Shown: positions 1 through 7,648 of the stretch, piece by piece | How the letters are laid out: the number at the start of each line of letters is the position of its first letter | Position numbering within the stretch: position 1 is the first letter of the stretch | Source of the DNA: Savagea sp. | Lineage (GTDB): Bacteria > Bacillota > Bacilli > Bacillales_A > Planococcaceae | NCBI GenBank assembly: GCA_030146155.1 | Contig: JASLCF010000116.1 | Coordinates: forward strand, 1-29,263 | Length of the DNA: 29,263 bases | Reading direction: 5' to 3' | The notes under the pieces: model-generated | Seen by the model: the letters and a program-made list of their open reading frames with translations, nothing else | What the model was told of the DNA's origin: nothing | Database searches by the model: none | Translations under genes and position numbers: made by a program

Positions 1-149
1 TAGAACCATTCTTTTTAACGACGGGTATTTGTGAGGAAGCTCGCTTGTTTTCTATTTAAAATAAAAATAACGTTAGTAAAATTCCATCACCTTCTCCTAA
101 GTTCAAGAGAAGGTGATTTTCTTTCACCAACGGTATCTATTATAAAACT
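1..149 (-). mobile_element. 5' end of an insertion sequence (ISL3-like), extending left out of the window
   Basis: Read on the minus strand, this stretch matches the right-hand copy (29030-29263) through its whole leader: a degenerate outer end near 149, a hairpin (arms 86-96 and 107-117, 10-nt loop), an outer stem (71-80 with 122-132), an AT-rich tract with the shared string TTTTAAATAGAAAA, and a GTCGT-AAAAA block running to position 1. In the right-hand copy the very next bases are the transposase ribosome-binding site, so the transposase itself should lie just left of position 1. The outer end begins AGTTTT instead of GGTTCT, so this end has decayed. Homology between the copies is seen directly; the family is inferred from the partial transposase in the other copy. 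Confidence 0.65.
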
Positions 150-181
150 GATATTCAGAGGTTTTGTCAAAATCTCTTTTA

Positions 182-682
182 TCATTTTTTATCTTTAAAT
201 TTAATTTTACTACCATCTTCATATTTATAGCTTATTTCAATCTTACTATAATGATCAATATTAAACAGTTGCATGACTTGCTGAATCGCATCATCTTGTG
301 TCGTTTCTTTATGAATAGCTAACTCATCTAATAGACTAGTTACTTTTGATTTTGCTTCTTCACCTTTAAATGCTTCATTCGTTAGGTAGTTTTTATATTC
401 ATTATCCGATAAATCTTTCGAGTCATATTCTAAATCAACTGCATCTTTTCCATCGATATCCACCTCAATCTCAACTTCATGAAGTGTTGTATCTTTTGCT
501 GCAGCTTCATTTTGGCTAGTTTGATTATTCGTATGGGTGGATTGATTCGTTGAAGAGCCTACTGATGGTTCTCCACTACTTGCTGTATCATTGTTGGTTG
601 AGTCATTATCATTACCACACGCACCTAATACTAAAGCTCCCGACAAAATGAGTGCGCTCATCGTTAGTTTACTATTCTTCAT
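182..682 (-). CDS. YusW-like lipoprotein
   Basis: Predicted 166-residue secreted lipoprotein. A short charged N-terminus and hydrophobic segment end in the lipobox LVLGAC, so the cysteine at residue 22 would be lipidated and anchored to the outer face of the membrane. A Ser/Thr/Asn-rich linker follows, then a C-terminal domain of about 100 residues (from TTLHEVEIEVDIDG) that resembles the Bacillus YusW family, whose function is unknown. I chose the ATG at 682 because AAAGGA stands 8 nt before it; the upstream in-frame ATG at 691 directly abuts the same site and would have no spacing. The gene is downstream of and co-oriented with the DUF2804 gene (72-nt gap to its stop). An IS end begins about 33 nt after its stop codon. 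Confidence 0.8.
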   Translation of the reverse strand: MKNSKLTMSALILSGALVLGACGNDNDSTNNDTASSGEPSVGSSTNQSTHTNNQTSQNEAAAKDTTLHEVEIEVDIDGKDAVDLEYDSKDLSDNEYKNYLTNEAFKGEEAKSKVTSLLDELAIHKETTQDDAIQQVMQLFNIDHYSKIEISYKYEDGSKIKFKDKK

Positions 683-753
683 TTCTTTCATCCTTTCTAT
701 CTTCGAAAATAACCTATTACTCTCCTATTCCCGATTGGATGAAAATTAAACGT

Positions 754-1746
754 TTACCAGACGGTCTCAACTTTTTCGACTGAACCTAGTAACTGTCGCA
801 CAGGATAGACTTCCCCGTTTTCTTTCGTTAAATGACCTTCGTAATAGCCATTCATTCGACTCATTTCAATTTTACCTAACACTAATTTTGTCTCCATTTC
901 ATGTTGTGAAAATGGATGGAAAGTAAGGGATACACGATTTGAAAACCTTGAACGAATCAGCAACTCATTTTCTTGTCCTTCAAATACGACTTCTTCATTA
1001 ATCATATGAATTTGACCATCGATTAACCAAGCGTTGTCATACATTCCCGTTCGGTCAGTCCAGCCATTTGAAAAATTCAAACCTACTCGCTTTCCACGAT
1101 ACCGCTGAGAAGCCATTGCCCAATTTCGAGACATCTTCCTTGGCCAAATTCCTCTCGTAAAATCCATGATTGAATAACAATACTGCTCGTCAAATGTGTA
1201 TTTCTTGTTGCCAATCACTAAATGGCCACTCGTTGGTAAACTGAGTTGTTTTCCAGTATATTGAAATTCTTTCACTGACTTAGGAATGACTACATGTATA
1301 GATTCATCTGCCACTTCATGAATTTCTAAATCGATATGTAAACGTTCATCGTCGAACTGAGGAATCAAGCCTACAATCCTTGTACTTTTCCCTGTTTGAA
1401 TCATTTGTAAGTGCATCTGTTCTTTTGTGAAAGAGATGTCTTCTAATAAGGTCTCACTCAATACAGATTTTCTTGAGAAAGGGATTGAAATCTCTTTTAA
1501 TGTAAACCGTTCTGTCTCTAAATCAAAAAAAGTAATGGTTGCCACTTCTGAAAATCCAATTTGAGCGATAGCAAATGTAACAATCGCTTCTTCTCCATAC
1601 ACTACTAAGTAGTTCCAGTGTTTGGTCTTTAAACTCCTCTTCATGACATTAGCTCTAATATAAGGAGTTTTTGAAAACTGAATGGCGTCTAAATTGAGTC
1701 GTCCTCGTTTATCACAAAGTGCAATGATTGGCTGCCGTTCATTCAT
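754..1746 (-). CDS. DUF2804 family protein
   Basis: A 330-residue soluble protein with no signal peptide or membrane segment. The pattern of the sequence (N-terminal RQPIIALCDKRGRLNL, later SRNWAMASQRYRGKRVGLNFSNG and a late WLIDG) is that of the DUF2804 family, which is widespread in bacteria and has no established reaction. The many beta-strand-like stretches suggest an all-beta fold, but that is inference. The start is supported by AGAGGTGA 6 nt before the ATG. A sigma-A type promoter lies just upstream (1767-1795), so it is probably transcribed on its own or with the lipoprotein gene after it. Confidence 0.75.
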   Translation of the reverse strand: MNERQPIIALCDKRGRLNLDAIQFSKTPYIRANVMKRSLKTKHWNYLVVYGEEAIVTFAIAQIGFSEVATITFFDLETERFTLKEISIPFSRKSVLSETLLEDISFTKEQMHLQMIQTGKSTRIVGLIPQFDDERLHIDLEIHEVADESIHVVIPKSVKEFQYTGKQLSLPTSGHLVIGNKKYTFDEQYCYSIMDFTRGIWPRKMSRNWAMASQRYRGKRVGLNFSNGWTDRTGMYDNAWLIDGQIHMINEEVVFEGQENELLIRSRFSNRVSLTFHPFSQHEMETKLVLGKIEMSRMNGYYEGHLTKENGEVYPVRQLLGSVEKVETVW

Positions 1747-1766
1747 ATCTGCTCACCTCTTCTTTC

Positions 1767-1795
1767 ATTGTAATCAAAAATAGAGCAAAGTGAAA
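1767..1795 (-). promoter_or_regulatory. Sigma-A promoter of the DUF2804 gene, flanked by a palindrome
   Basis: On the minus strand TTTCAC (1790-1795) and TACAAT (1767-1772) are 17 bp apart, with the -10 about 20 bp from the ATG. The promoter is enclosed by a perfect 9-bp inverted repeat, TTGTAATCA (1768-1776) and TGATTACAA (1802-1810). This could fold as a hairpin in transcripts reading through from the transporter gene, or could be an operator. There is no T-tract, so it is not a standard terminator. Confidence 0.45.
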
Positions 1796-1832
1796 CTTCT
1801 CTGATTACAAGCGCGAGTAAGAGAGGTTTTCT

Positions 1833-2753
1833 TCACATATTGGGTTCTACTGGTTGCTCCTTTATTTTATTTCCTATTAGCGAAATAAAGGTCACTCCAA
1901 GTAACATAGTGACTGCACCGACAAGTTGAATGGTGTCTAGTCTCGTACCAAACCAAATCATAGAAATAACCATCGCTGTCAACGGTTCAAAACTTGATAA
2001 TACACTTGTTTCAACTGGCGTAATATATTTCATACTGCCTAAAAACAGAATAAAGGCAAGTGTGCCGATAATAATAATTCCAATGACCATAGCAGTCACT
2101 TTCAAATCTAATAAATAGGGCATACTTTTAAAAAACAGGAGCGGATGTCTTAAGAGTAAAGCAACTCCTCCAATCACCATCCCCCAACCAACAACGAGCA
2201 GAACTCCCCACACATGCATTAATCGAGCAGGGTAAAGGGTGTAAAATGTAAAAGTAAAACCGAGTGCTAATCCCCATAATATAGCAGTGTAACTTAAAGT
2301 TAAGTTATCTAACGTACCATTGGTTAATAATAAAAATAACCCAACTAACGTTACCCCCATTCCTAACACTTGAGCAACAGGTGGTAATGCTTTTTGCATG
2401 ATAGATACGAAGAGAATGATATATACTGGAGCAACAAACTGAAATAAAGTGGCAATCACTGCATTACTTGATTCAATCGAGCCTAGAAAAGTGTATTGAA
2501 CACCCAACATGCCAAACACGCCAAATACTAATAACTGCTTCAATGCAAAAGGTCGACGAATAGGAGCCATAATGGACACCCCTTTGAAATGTAAAACAAT
2601 TAAAATGGCAGCTCCCGCAACAAGTAGGCGGAGTATGACTAAAAACTGTTTAGGCATCTCACTCATTTGTAAGAGAGCCTCCATCATGGGGCCACTTGCT
2701 CCCCACATCATTGCACCGACTACAATCATTAATATCCCTTTAGAACGATTCAT
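1833..2753 (-). CDS. EamA/DMT-family transporter
   Basis: A 306-residue integral membrane protein with about ten hydrophobic segments arranged as two EamA halves, the normal architecture of drug/metabolite (DMT) transporters. Features seen include the first helix MIVVGAMMWGASGP, the SSNAVIATLFQFVAPVY region ending repeat one, and ETSVLSSFEPLTAM in repeat two, the typical conserved helix. The substrate cannot be read from the sequence; relatives export amino acids, amines or metabolites. I chose the ATG at 2753 because AAAGGAG lies 9 nt before it; an in-frame ATG at 2792 adds 13 residues but has only a weak ribosome-binding site. The gene diverges from the EAL-domain gene at 2882. Confidence 0.85.
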   Translation of the reverse strand: MNRSKGILMIVVGAMMWGASGPMMEALLQMSEMPKQFLVILRLLVAGAAILIVLHFKGVSIMAPIRRPFALKQLLVFGVFGMLGVQYTFLGSIESSNAVIATLFQFVAPVYIILFVSIMQKALPPVAQVLGMGVTLVGLFLLLTNGTLDNLTLSYTAILWGLALGFTFTFYTLYPARLMHVWGVLLVVGWGMVIGGVALLLRHPLLFFKSMPYLLDLKVTAMVIGIIIIGTLAFILFLGSMKYITPVETSVLSSFEPLTAMVISMIWFGTRLDTIQLVGAVTMLLGVTFISLIGNKIKEQPVEPNM

Positions 2754-2881
2754 CCCTCCATGCTCCTTTCTGGCTAGGTACATTGAAATCATTTGACCTT
2801 TTTTTTCACTTTTCGATGTAAATCTGTTACTATTTTCTTATATCATATAAATATACGCATAATAAATAAGGAGAATTGACT

Positions 2882-4534
2882 ATGAACCAATTATTAAGCG
2901 AGTCTCTCACACAGACCTATCTCATTAATAGTCTAAACGAACATTTCACCGTTTACCAGACGGATGATGAAGGTTTTATTACTTATACAAATGAAAACTT
3001 CTTATCTATTAGCAAATGGACACCCAAAAGAGTACTTGGTAAATCAATGTGGCAAATGTTCCCCCCCACCGAGGAGGGTAGATTGGTAGCAAATGAAGTT
3101 TGGGATACCATTGCTGCGGGGAAGAACTTCTTTGGAAAAGTAGAGAAAGTAACCAGACATGGCGATCCCTATTTCGTATTATTGCTCGCTACGCCTGTTC
3201 TTGAAGATAAAAAAATAAGTCATGTTCTTTTTACAATGTTAGATATCACTGAAGAAGTCGACTTGAAAAATAAATTAGAGAAAATCGCCTTTATTGATTA
3301 TGAAACGGGTTTAATGACGAGATATCGCCTCGAATTAAAAGTTAATGAACGTATTGAGACCAACTTCCATTTTTCATTTGTTCATTTGAAATTTGATTAT
3401 CGTCTCTCCACACCCATTCAATCGAATAACGCAATTGAAGGAGAAGTCATTAAGCAATTTGCGAACCGCCTTTATCGCTTTTTCCAAGATAGTCCGATAG
3501 CTCGCGTCAATAAATTCGAGTTTGTGGCTCTAACACCTCACGCTGACTGGTATGTACAAGGTTTCATAGACTTCCTTGAGCAGCAGCCGATTTATTTTGA
3601 AAATGAAAAAGTAGAAATGATTGTCAGTGGAGGCATCGCTAAATTTCCAGAAGACCAGCAGACATTTGATCGTTTATTTGCTGCCGCTTCTACTGCAAGT
3701 GATTTAATTGTCAAAGCTGGAGGAAACCAGATTGTTGCACTTTCGCATGAACAACATAAGAACATTAATCGAAGAATTTTAATTCAAGAAAAATTACCTT
3801 TTGCGATTAAGGAAAATCAATTATCTTTAGTTTTCCAACCTATTATTCACGCGTCTACACAACAAGTTGCCTCTCACGAAGCACTCCTTCGCTGGTATGA
3901 CCCAGAACTCGGTCAAGTTAGCCCTGATGAACTGATTCCTATTGCAGAAGAAACTGGCTTAATTTATGATATTGGCGAATTTACCTTGCATCAAGTAGCA
4001 AAGATTGCTGCAGTAGAAACTAAAAAAAATCCGGCATTCAAAATCGCTATCAATTCTTCGGTAAGAGAATTTATGAAGGATAACTTCAGTGTTAAACTAC
4101 AAAAAATTTTACAGCATTATCAATGTCCACCTTCTGCTATTCAAATCGAAATTACAGAACGCTTTGCTTTTCAAGCAGAAGAACAACAATCGATTATCAG
4201 ACAGATGCTTCAACTACAACACATTGGCATTTCATTTGCCTTAGATGACTTTGGAACAGGTTATGCATCTTTTAGATTTTTACAAACATTACCTATTTCT
4301 ATTGTGAAAATAGATCCTTCTTATACACGTTCGATTCATACGCAAGCCAAAACGGAACAATTGATTGCTGGAATTGTGCAGTTCTGTCATTCCTTAGAAT
4401 TAGAAGTGGTTGCAGAAGGTGTTGAAAATGAAACACAGTTTAAGTTACTTCGACAATTAGGTATTGAATATGTACAAGGCTACTATATTAGTGAACCGAA
4501 AAATAACTATGAACAAACCACATATAGAGTTTAA
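2882..4534 (+). CDS. PAS–degenerate GGDEF–EAL c-di-GMP phosphodiesterase
   Basis: A 550-residue cytoplasmic signalling protein. Residues ~10-125 form a PAS domain (FTVYQTDDEGFITYTNENF, ending in TMLDITEE). Residues ~130-290 are GGDEF-like: a DYETGLMTR element stands where DxLTGLPNR is usual, but the signature loop reads NKFEF, so cyclase activity is very unlikely. Residues ~300-545 are an EAL domain with the residues expected for catalysis: EALLRW, the Asn of AINSS, the Glu of EITERF, DDFGTGY, the Lys of VKIDPSY, AEGVE and YVQGYY. It should hydrolyse c-di-GMP, with PAS and the dead GGDEF as sensory modules. AAGGAG lies 8 nt before the ATG at 2882; an in-frame TTG at 2876 is less likely. It is monocistronic, with a terminator directly after it. 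Confidence 0.9.
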   Translation: MNQLLSESLTQTYLINSLNEHFTVYQTDDEGFITYTNENFLSISKWTPKRVLGKSMWQMFPPTEEGRLVANEVWDTIAAGKNFFGKVEKVTRHGDPYFVLLLATPVLEDKKISHVLFTMLDITEEVDLKNKLEKIAFIDYETGLMTRYRLELKVNERIETNFHFSFVHLKFDYRLSTPIQSNNAIEGEVIKQFANRLYRFFQDSPIARVNKFEFVALTPHADWYVQGFIDFLEQQPIYFENEKVEMIVSGGIAKFPEDQQTFDRLFAAASTASDLIVKAGGNQIVALSHEQHKNINRRILIQEKLPFAIKENQLSLVFQPIIHASTQQVASHEALLRWYDPELGQVSPDELIPIAEETGLIYDIGEFTLHQVAKIAAVETKKNPAFKIAINSSVREFMKDNFSVKLQKILQHYQCPPSAIQIEITERFAFQAEEQQSIIRQMLQLQHIGISFALDDFGTGYASFRFLQTLPISIVKIDPSYTRSIHTQAKTEQLIAGIVQFCHSLELEVVAEGVENETQFKLLRQLGIEYVQGYYISEPKNNYEQTTYRV

Positions 4535-4540
4535 AAATAG

Positions 4541-4583
4541 AAAGAGGTTCGAGTCTCAATGCTGAGAACTTGAACCTCTTTTG
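4541..4583. terminator. Bidirectional terminator between the EAL gene and the ThrE genes
   Basis: A 10-bp stem (AAAGAGGTTC at 4541-4550, GAACCTCTTT at 4572-4581) with an inner TCTCA/TGAGA stem. T-rich tracts follow on both strands. It overlaps the 3' end of the convergent exporter gene, serving both transcripts. Confidence 0.8.
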
Positions 4584-5032
4584 TTCGATTTTTTCGTCCA
4601 TTTATTAATAAATGAAAAGAGAAATTGAATCAACACTTCTGCAAACACTAATCCCATCGCAATTGCTCCTGAAATTAAAAAAGCATGACTCGCATACTCA
4701 ATTGCCTCTGTGTAATTGCTCTCTACAATTTTTCGCATGGCATGGTATGCCGTCCCTCCAGGAACTAACGGGATAATTCCTGCAACACTAAAAATAATCA
4801 TCGGGGTTTTAAAACGTCGAGCAAATAAGTGAGCAACAACAGCAACTGCAAATGCTCCCAAGAACGAAGCAAGCATTGGGTCTTCTATTTGAATGGAAGC
4901 CAATTTGAATGTTGTCCAACCTGTCGTCCCTGCAATCCCTGAATAGACGAGTGCATTTTTAGGTGCATTAAATAAAATCGCAAATCCAACAGCTGCAATA
5001 AAACTCAATACGCCTTCAATCAAGATGGTCAT
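4556..5032 (-). CDS. Threonine/serine exporter, ThrE C-terminal half (YjjB/DUF3815 type)
   Basis: A 158-residue membrane protein with about four hydrophobic helices, matching the small ThrE_2 (YjjB, DUF3815) family. The conserved segment GIIPLVPGGTAYHAMRKIV is visible, the counterpart of the IIGGVMPLVPGLLITNA motif in the larger partner encoded just upstream. In corynebacteria both parts are fused in one ThrE exporter; in many Firmicutes they are separate, adjacent genes that probably form one transporter. The 12-nt gap to the upstream stop contains AGGAGGTG, so the pair is translationally close. Substrate (threonine, serine or an organic acid) is inferred from the family only. Confidence 0.85.
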   Translation of the reverse strand: MTILIEGVLSFIAAVGFAILFNAPKNALVYSGIAGTTGWTTFKLASIQIEDPMLASFLGAFAVAVVAHLFARRFKTPMIIFSVAGIIPLVPGGTAYHAMRKIVESNYTEAIEYASHAFLISGAIAMGLVFAEVLIQFLFSFINKWTKKSNKRGSSSQH

Positions 5033-5044
5033 TCCTCACACCTC

Positions 5045-5785
5045 CTAAAACGATAATACAAGTGCAACACCTGCTCCTATCGCAAAAGCTGTTAAAAATG
5101 CTTCTGCACCTTTCGATAAACCTGCCATAAAATGTCCTGCCATTAAATCACGTACAGCATTTGTAATCAATAAGCCTGGAACAAGTGGCATAACACCACC
5201 AATGATAATCGTATCCACTGCTTGACCTGTTAAATAATGAACACTCATAAATGCAGTTAAAGCAACAAATAGTGCACCGACAAATTCAGCGAAGAACTGG
5301 ACTTTTGAATGGGTTTCGATTAGCTCTTTAATGAAAAAACCGATTCCGCCAGCTAACATCGCGTAAGGGGCATCCGACCATTCTCCCCCAAATAAGAGTA
5401 GAAATGCTCCACTTGCAATTGCTCCTGCCAACACTTGTATAAAAAGTGGAAACATAACATTCGCTTCCTCTATTCGGACTAACTCATGGTAAGCTTGTTC
5501 AATCGAAATTTGTGTTGCTGTTAGTTTTCTAGATACATCATTCACCAGAGCTACTTTTTCTAAATCTGTTGCCCGGTCCTTGATACGAATTAGTTTTGTA
5601 TGATAGGGACTACCTGGAGAAAAGATAATTGCTGTAGGTGTTACAAAACTATGTGTGACTGTTAACTCTTGAGACTTTGCAATACGCTCCATCGTGTCTT
5701 CCACACGATAAGTTTCTGCACCGGCTCTCATCATAATCTTGCCAGCTAAAAGCACACTTTCAATCGCATATTCATCATGTGTCAA
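5045..5785 (-). CDS. Threonine/serine exporter, ThrE N-terminal half (YjjP/DUF1212 type)
   Basis: A 246-residue protein: a cytoplasmic N-terminal domain (~1-110, with AGAETYRVEDTMERIA and FVTPTAIIFS, the hallmark region of the DUF1212/YjjP family) followed by about five membrane helices containing GGVMPLVPGLLITNAVRDLMAG. It pairs with the small DUF3815 protein encoded 12 nt downstream to make a complete ThrE-like exporter. I chose a TTG start at 5785 because AAAGGA stands 9 nt upstream and the family's conserved part begins right after it. A GTG at 5812 would add 9 residues but has no ribosome-binding site. No clear promoter was identified in the 300-nt gap upstream. Confidence 0.85.
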   Translation of the reverse strand: MTHDEYAIESVLLAGKIMMRAGAETYRVEDTMERIAKSQELTVTHSFVTPTAIIFSPGSPYHTKLIRIKDRATDLEKVALVNDVSRKLTATQISIEQAYHELVRIEEANVMFPLFIQVLAGAIASGAFLLLFGGEWSDAPYAMLAGGIGFFIKELIETHSKVQFFAEFVGALFVALTAFMSVHYLTGQAVDTIIIGGVMPLVPGLLITNAVRDLMAGHFMAGLSKGAEAFLTAFAIGAGVALVLSF

Positions 5786-6025
5786 GGTTTCACTTCCTTT
5801 CTTACTCCTCACATTTGTTCTTACTGAAGAAATTGCTACTCTCCATTCCTTCTTCTTTCAATGAGTAGTGAAGGAAAAAATTGAACGCGTCGAAGATTAA
5901 CTTTATCCTAACTGATTTTTTTCTAACACGCAACGTCATTCCAGTCTCCTATCTACCCATCTACTCTTCCACCACCTTTTTCCCTTTTCTAGTAAAAAAA
6001 CAACTATATTTATAATAGTATTAAC

Positions 6026-6050
6026 GTTTTATTTGTTGTGAGAAGGGTAT
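6026..6050 (+). promoter_or_regulatory. Candidate sigma-B-type promoter of the DASS transporter gene
   Basis: GTTTTA (6026-6031) and GGGTAT (6045-6050) are separated by 13 bp, close to the Bacillus sigma-B consensus GTTTAA-N12-15-GGGWAT, and lie 36 bp before the start codon. A TATAAT at 6011-6016 has no credible -35 at the right distance. The remainder of the 5786-6085 gap holds imperfect inverted repeats (for example CATTCCTTC near 5845 with GTGAAGGAA near 5870) and nothing else I can identify. Presence of sigma-B in this organism is not shown by the window. Confidence 0.4.
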
Positions 6051-6085
6051 GATAAAGTATTCACTTTGAAGGAGGCCCAACATCA

Positions 6086-7567
6086 ATGAGTCAATCTACT
6101 GCTGTAAAAGAAAAGAAAAATTTAAAACCATTATGGATTGCATTAGCATTTGCTGTACTTATCCTAATCGTTCTCTTACCTAATCCGACCGACTTGCCTG
6201 TTGCAGGCCAACGCGCTTTAGCAATCTTAGCATTCGCTGTTATCTTATGGATGACAGAGGCAGTGACCTATCCCGTTAGTGCAGCTATGATTATTGGCTT
6301 AATTGCATTATTACTTGGCTTAAGTCCAAGTCTTGAAAATCCTGACGAATTACTAACGACCAAAAAAGCACTAGCAATGAGCCTACGAGGTTTCTCTAGT
6401 GGTGCTGTTGCACTGGTTGCAGGTGCCCTCTTTTTAGCTGCAGCCATGCAGGCTACCAATTTACACAAAAGGCTTGCTCTTTATATTTTATCCAAAGTAG
6501 GCGTTAAAACAGGGGCAATCGTTTTTGGAGCGATCCTTGTTTCTATCATCCTAGCCTTCTTTGTTCCGAGTGCGACTGCAAGAGCAGGGGCTGTTGTTCC
6601 TATTTTACTCGGAATGGTTGCTGCTTTTGGTTTAAAAAATAACTCTCGACTCGCTGCACTGCTTGTCATTACTGCTGTGCAAGCAGTTTCTATTTGGAAT
6701 ATCGGTATTAAAACGGCAGCGGCTCAAAACATGGTCGCGCTTGAATTCATCGATAAGCAACTCAATGAAGACGTTTCTTGGGGTGCTTGGTTCATGTACG
6801 CCGCTCCATGGTCTATTATTATGTCTGTCATTTTGTATTTCGTAATGCTTCGTCTCATTAAACCTGAAACTGAAGTATTGGAAGGTGGGGCAGAAATTAT
6901 CCAAAAGAACCTCAAAGAACTTGGCCCACTTCGGAGCGAAGAAATTCGATTGATTATCATTTCATTTGTTCTTCTATTTTTATGGTCAACAGAATCGATT
7001 CTACATCCATTTGATACAACGACTGTCACATTAGTAGCAGTTGCCATTTTATTACTTCCTAAGATTGGGGTATTTGATTGGAAGACTGTAGAAAAAATGA
7101 TTCCTTGGGGTACAATTATTGTCTTTGCCGTAGGGATTTCATTAGGTTATGTCTTATTAGATACAAATGGTGCTTCTTGGTTATCTGAAAAGGTGTTTGG
7201 CGCAATGGGACTAGACAACATGCCGCTAGTGGCCACTATCGCTTTGTTAGCTTTATTTAATATTTTAATCCACCTTGGTTTCGCAAGTGCAACTAGTTTG
7301 GCTTCTGCCTTGATTCCTATCTTCTTAGCTTTAGCCACAACTTTAACAGGTGATTTTAATGTTGTAGGTTTTGTTTTAATTCAACAGTTTGTAATTAGTT
7401 TCGGCTTCTTGCTTCCAGTCAATGCACCTCAAAATATGTTGGCTTACGGAACAGGCTCATTTACAACAAAAGATTTCTTTAAATCAGGGATTATCTTAAC
7501 TGTCGCTGGATACCTACTCATCATTTTATTCAGTGCAACGTATTGGCAATGGATTGGTTTATTATAA
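6086..7567 (+). CDS. DASS-family (SLC13) anion:sodium symporter or anion exchanger
   Basis: A 493-residue protein with about 12-13 hydrophobic segments, of the divalent-anion:Na+ symporter family. The first conserved block, AILAFAVILWMTEAVTYPVSAAMI, and the paired substrate-site loops FVPSATARAGAVVPI (about residues 155-170) and GFASATSLASALIPI (about 400-415) stand where SNT-type motifs occur in this family. Relatives carry dicarboxylates such as malate, succinate or 2-oxoglutarate; the exact substrate and whether transport is Na+-coupled symport or exchange cannot be told here. GGAGG lies 10 nt before the ATG. The gene is alone between a candidate sigma-B promoter and a strong terminator, suggesting stress-linked, monocistronic expression. 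Confidence 0.85.
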   Translation: MSQSTAVKEKKNLKPLWIALAFAVLILIVLLPNPTDLPVAGQRALAILAFAVILWMTEAVTYPVSAAMIIGLIALLLGLSPSLENPDELLTTKKALAMSLRGFSSGAVALVAGALFLAAAMQATNLHKRLALYILSKVGVKTGAIVFGAILVSIILAFFVPSATARAGAVVPILLGMVAAFGLKNNSRLAALLVITAVQAVSIWNIGIKTAAAQNMVALEFIDKQLNEDVSWGAWFMYAAPWSIIMSVILYFVMLRLIKPETEVLEGGAEIIQKNLKELGPLRSEEIRLIIISFVLLFLWSTESILHPFDTTTVTLVAVAILLLPKIGVFDWKTVEKMIPWGTIIVFAVGISLGYVLLDTNGASWLSEKVFGAMGLDNMPLVATIALLALFNILIHLGFASATSLASALIPIFLALATTLTGDFNVVGFVLIQQFVISFGFLLPVNAPQNMLAYGTGSFTTKDFFKSGIILTVAGYLLIILFSATYWQWIGLL

Positions 7568-7571
7568 AAGT

Positions 7572-7611
7572 AAAAGCATGCAATCAAGTGAATTTGATTG
7601 CATGCTTTTTT
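7572..7611. terminator. Strong terminator after the DASS gene
   Basis: A perfect 16-bp stem (7572-7587 with 7594-7609) and 6-nt loop, followed by T residues on the plus strand; the minus strand also has a T-rich tail, so it may also serve the convergent MFS gene. Confidence 0.88.
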
Positions 7612-7648
7612 AAATCTCATCTTCTGAAACTACTTCATCCACTTGGGA

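Noticed and set aside
2..7. AGAACC at the left edge as an IS terminus
   Set aside because: Alignment with the right-hand copy shows this is leader sequence just before the transposase ribosome-binding site, not an outer end.
86..117. The repeated hairpin as a simple intrinsic terminator of the lipoprotein gene
   Set aside because: No T-tract follows the stem directly, and the same structure with its flanks occurs in three unrelated contexts, so it is part of a mobile element.
6011..6016. TATAAT as a sigma-A -10 box for the DASS gene
   Set aside because: The hexamer 17 bp upstream (TCTAGT) is not a credible -35, and no TG extension is present; the sigma-B-like pair downstream fits better.
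6268..7338. Several 60-110-codon frames on the opposite strand or in another frame of the DASS gene
   Set aside because: They lie wholly within a well-supported membrane-protein gene, lack ribosome-binding sites and have no family resemblance.
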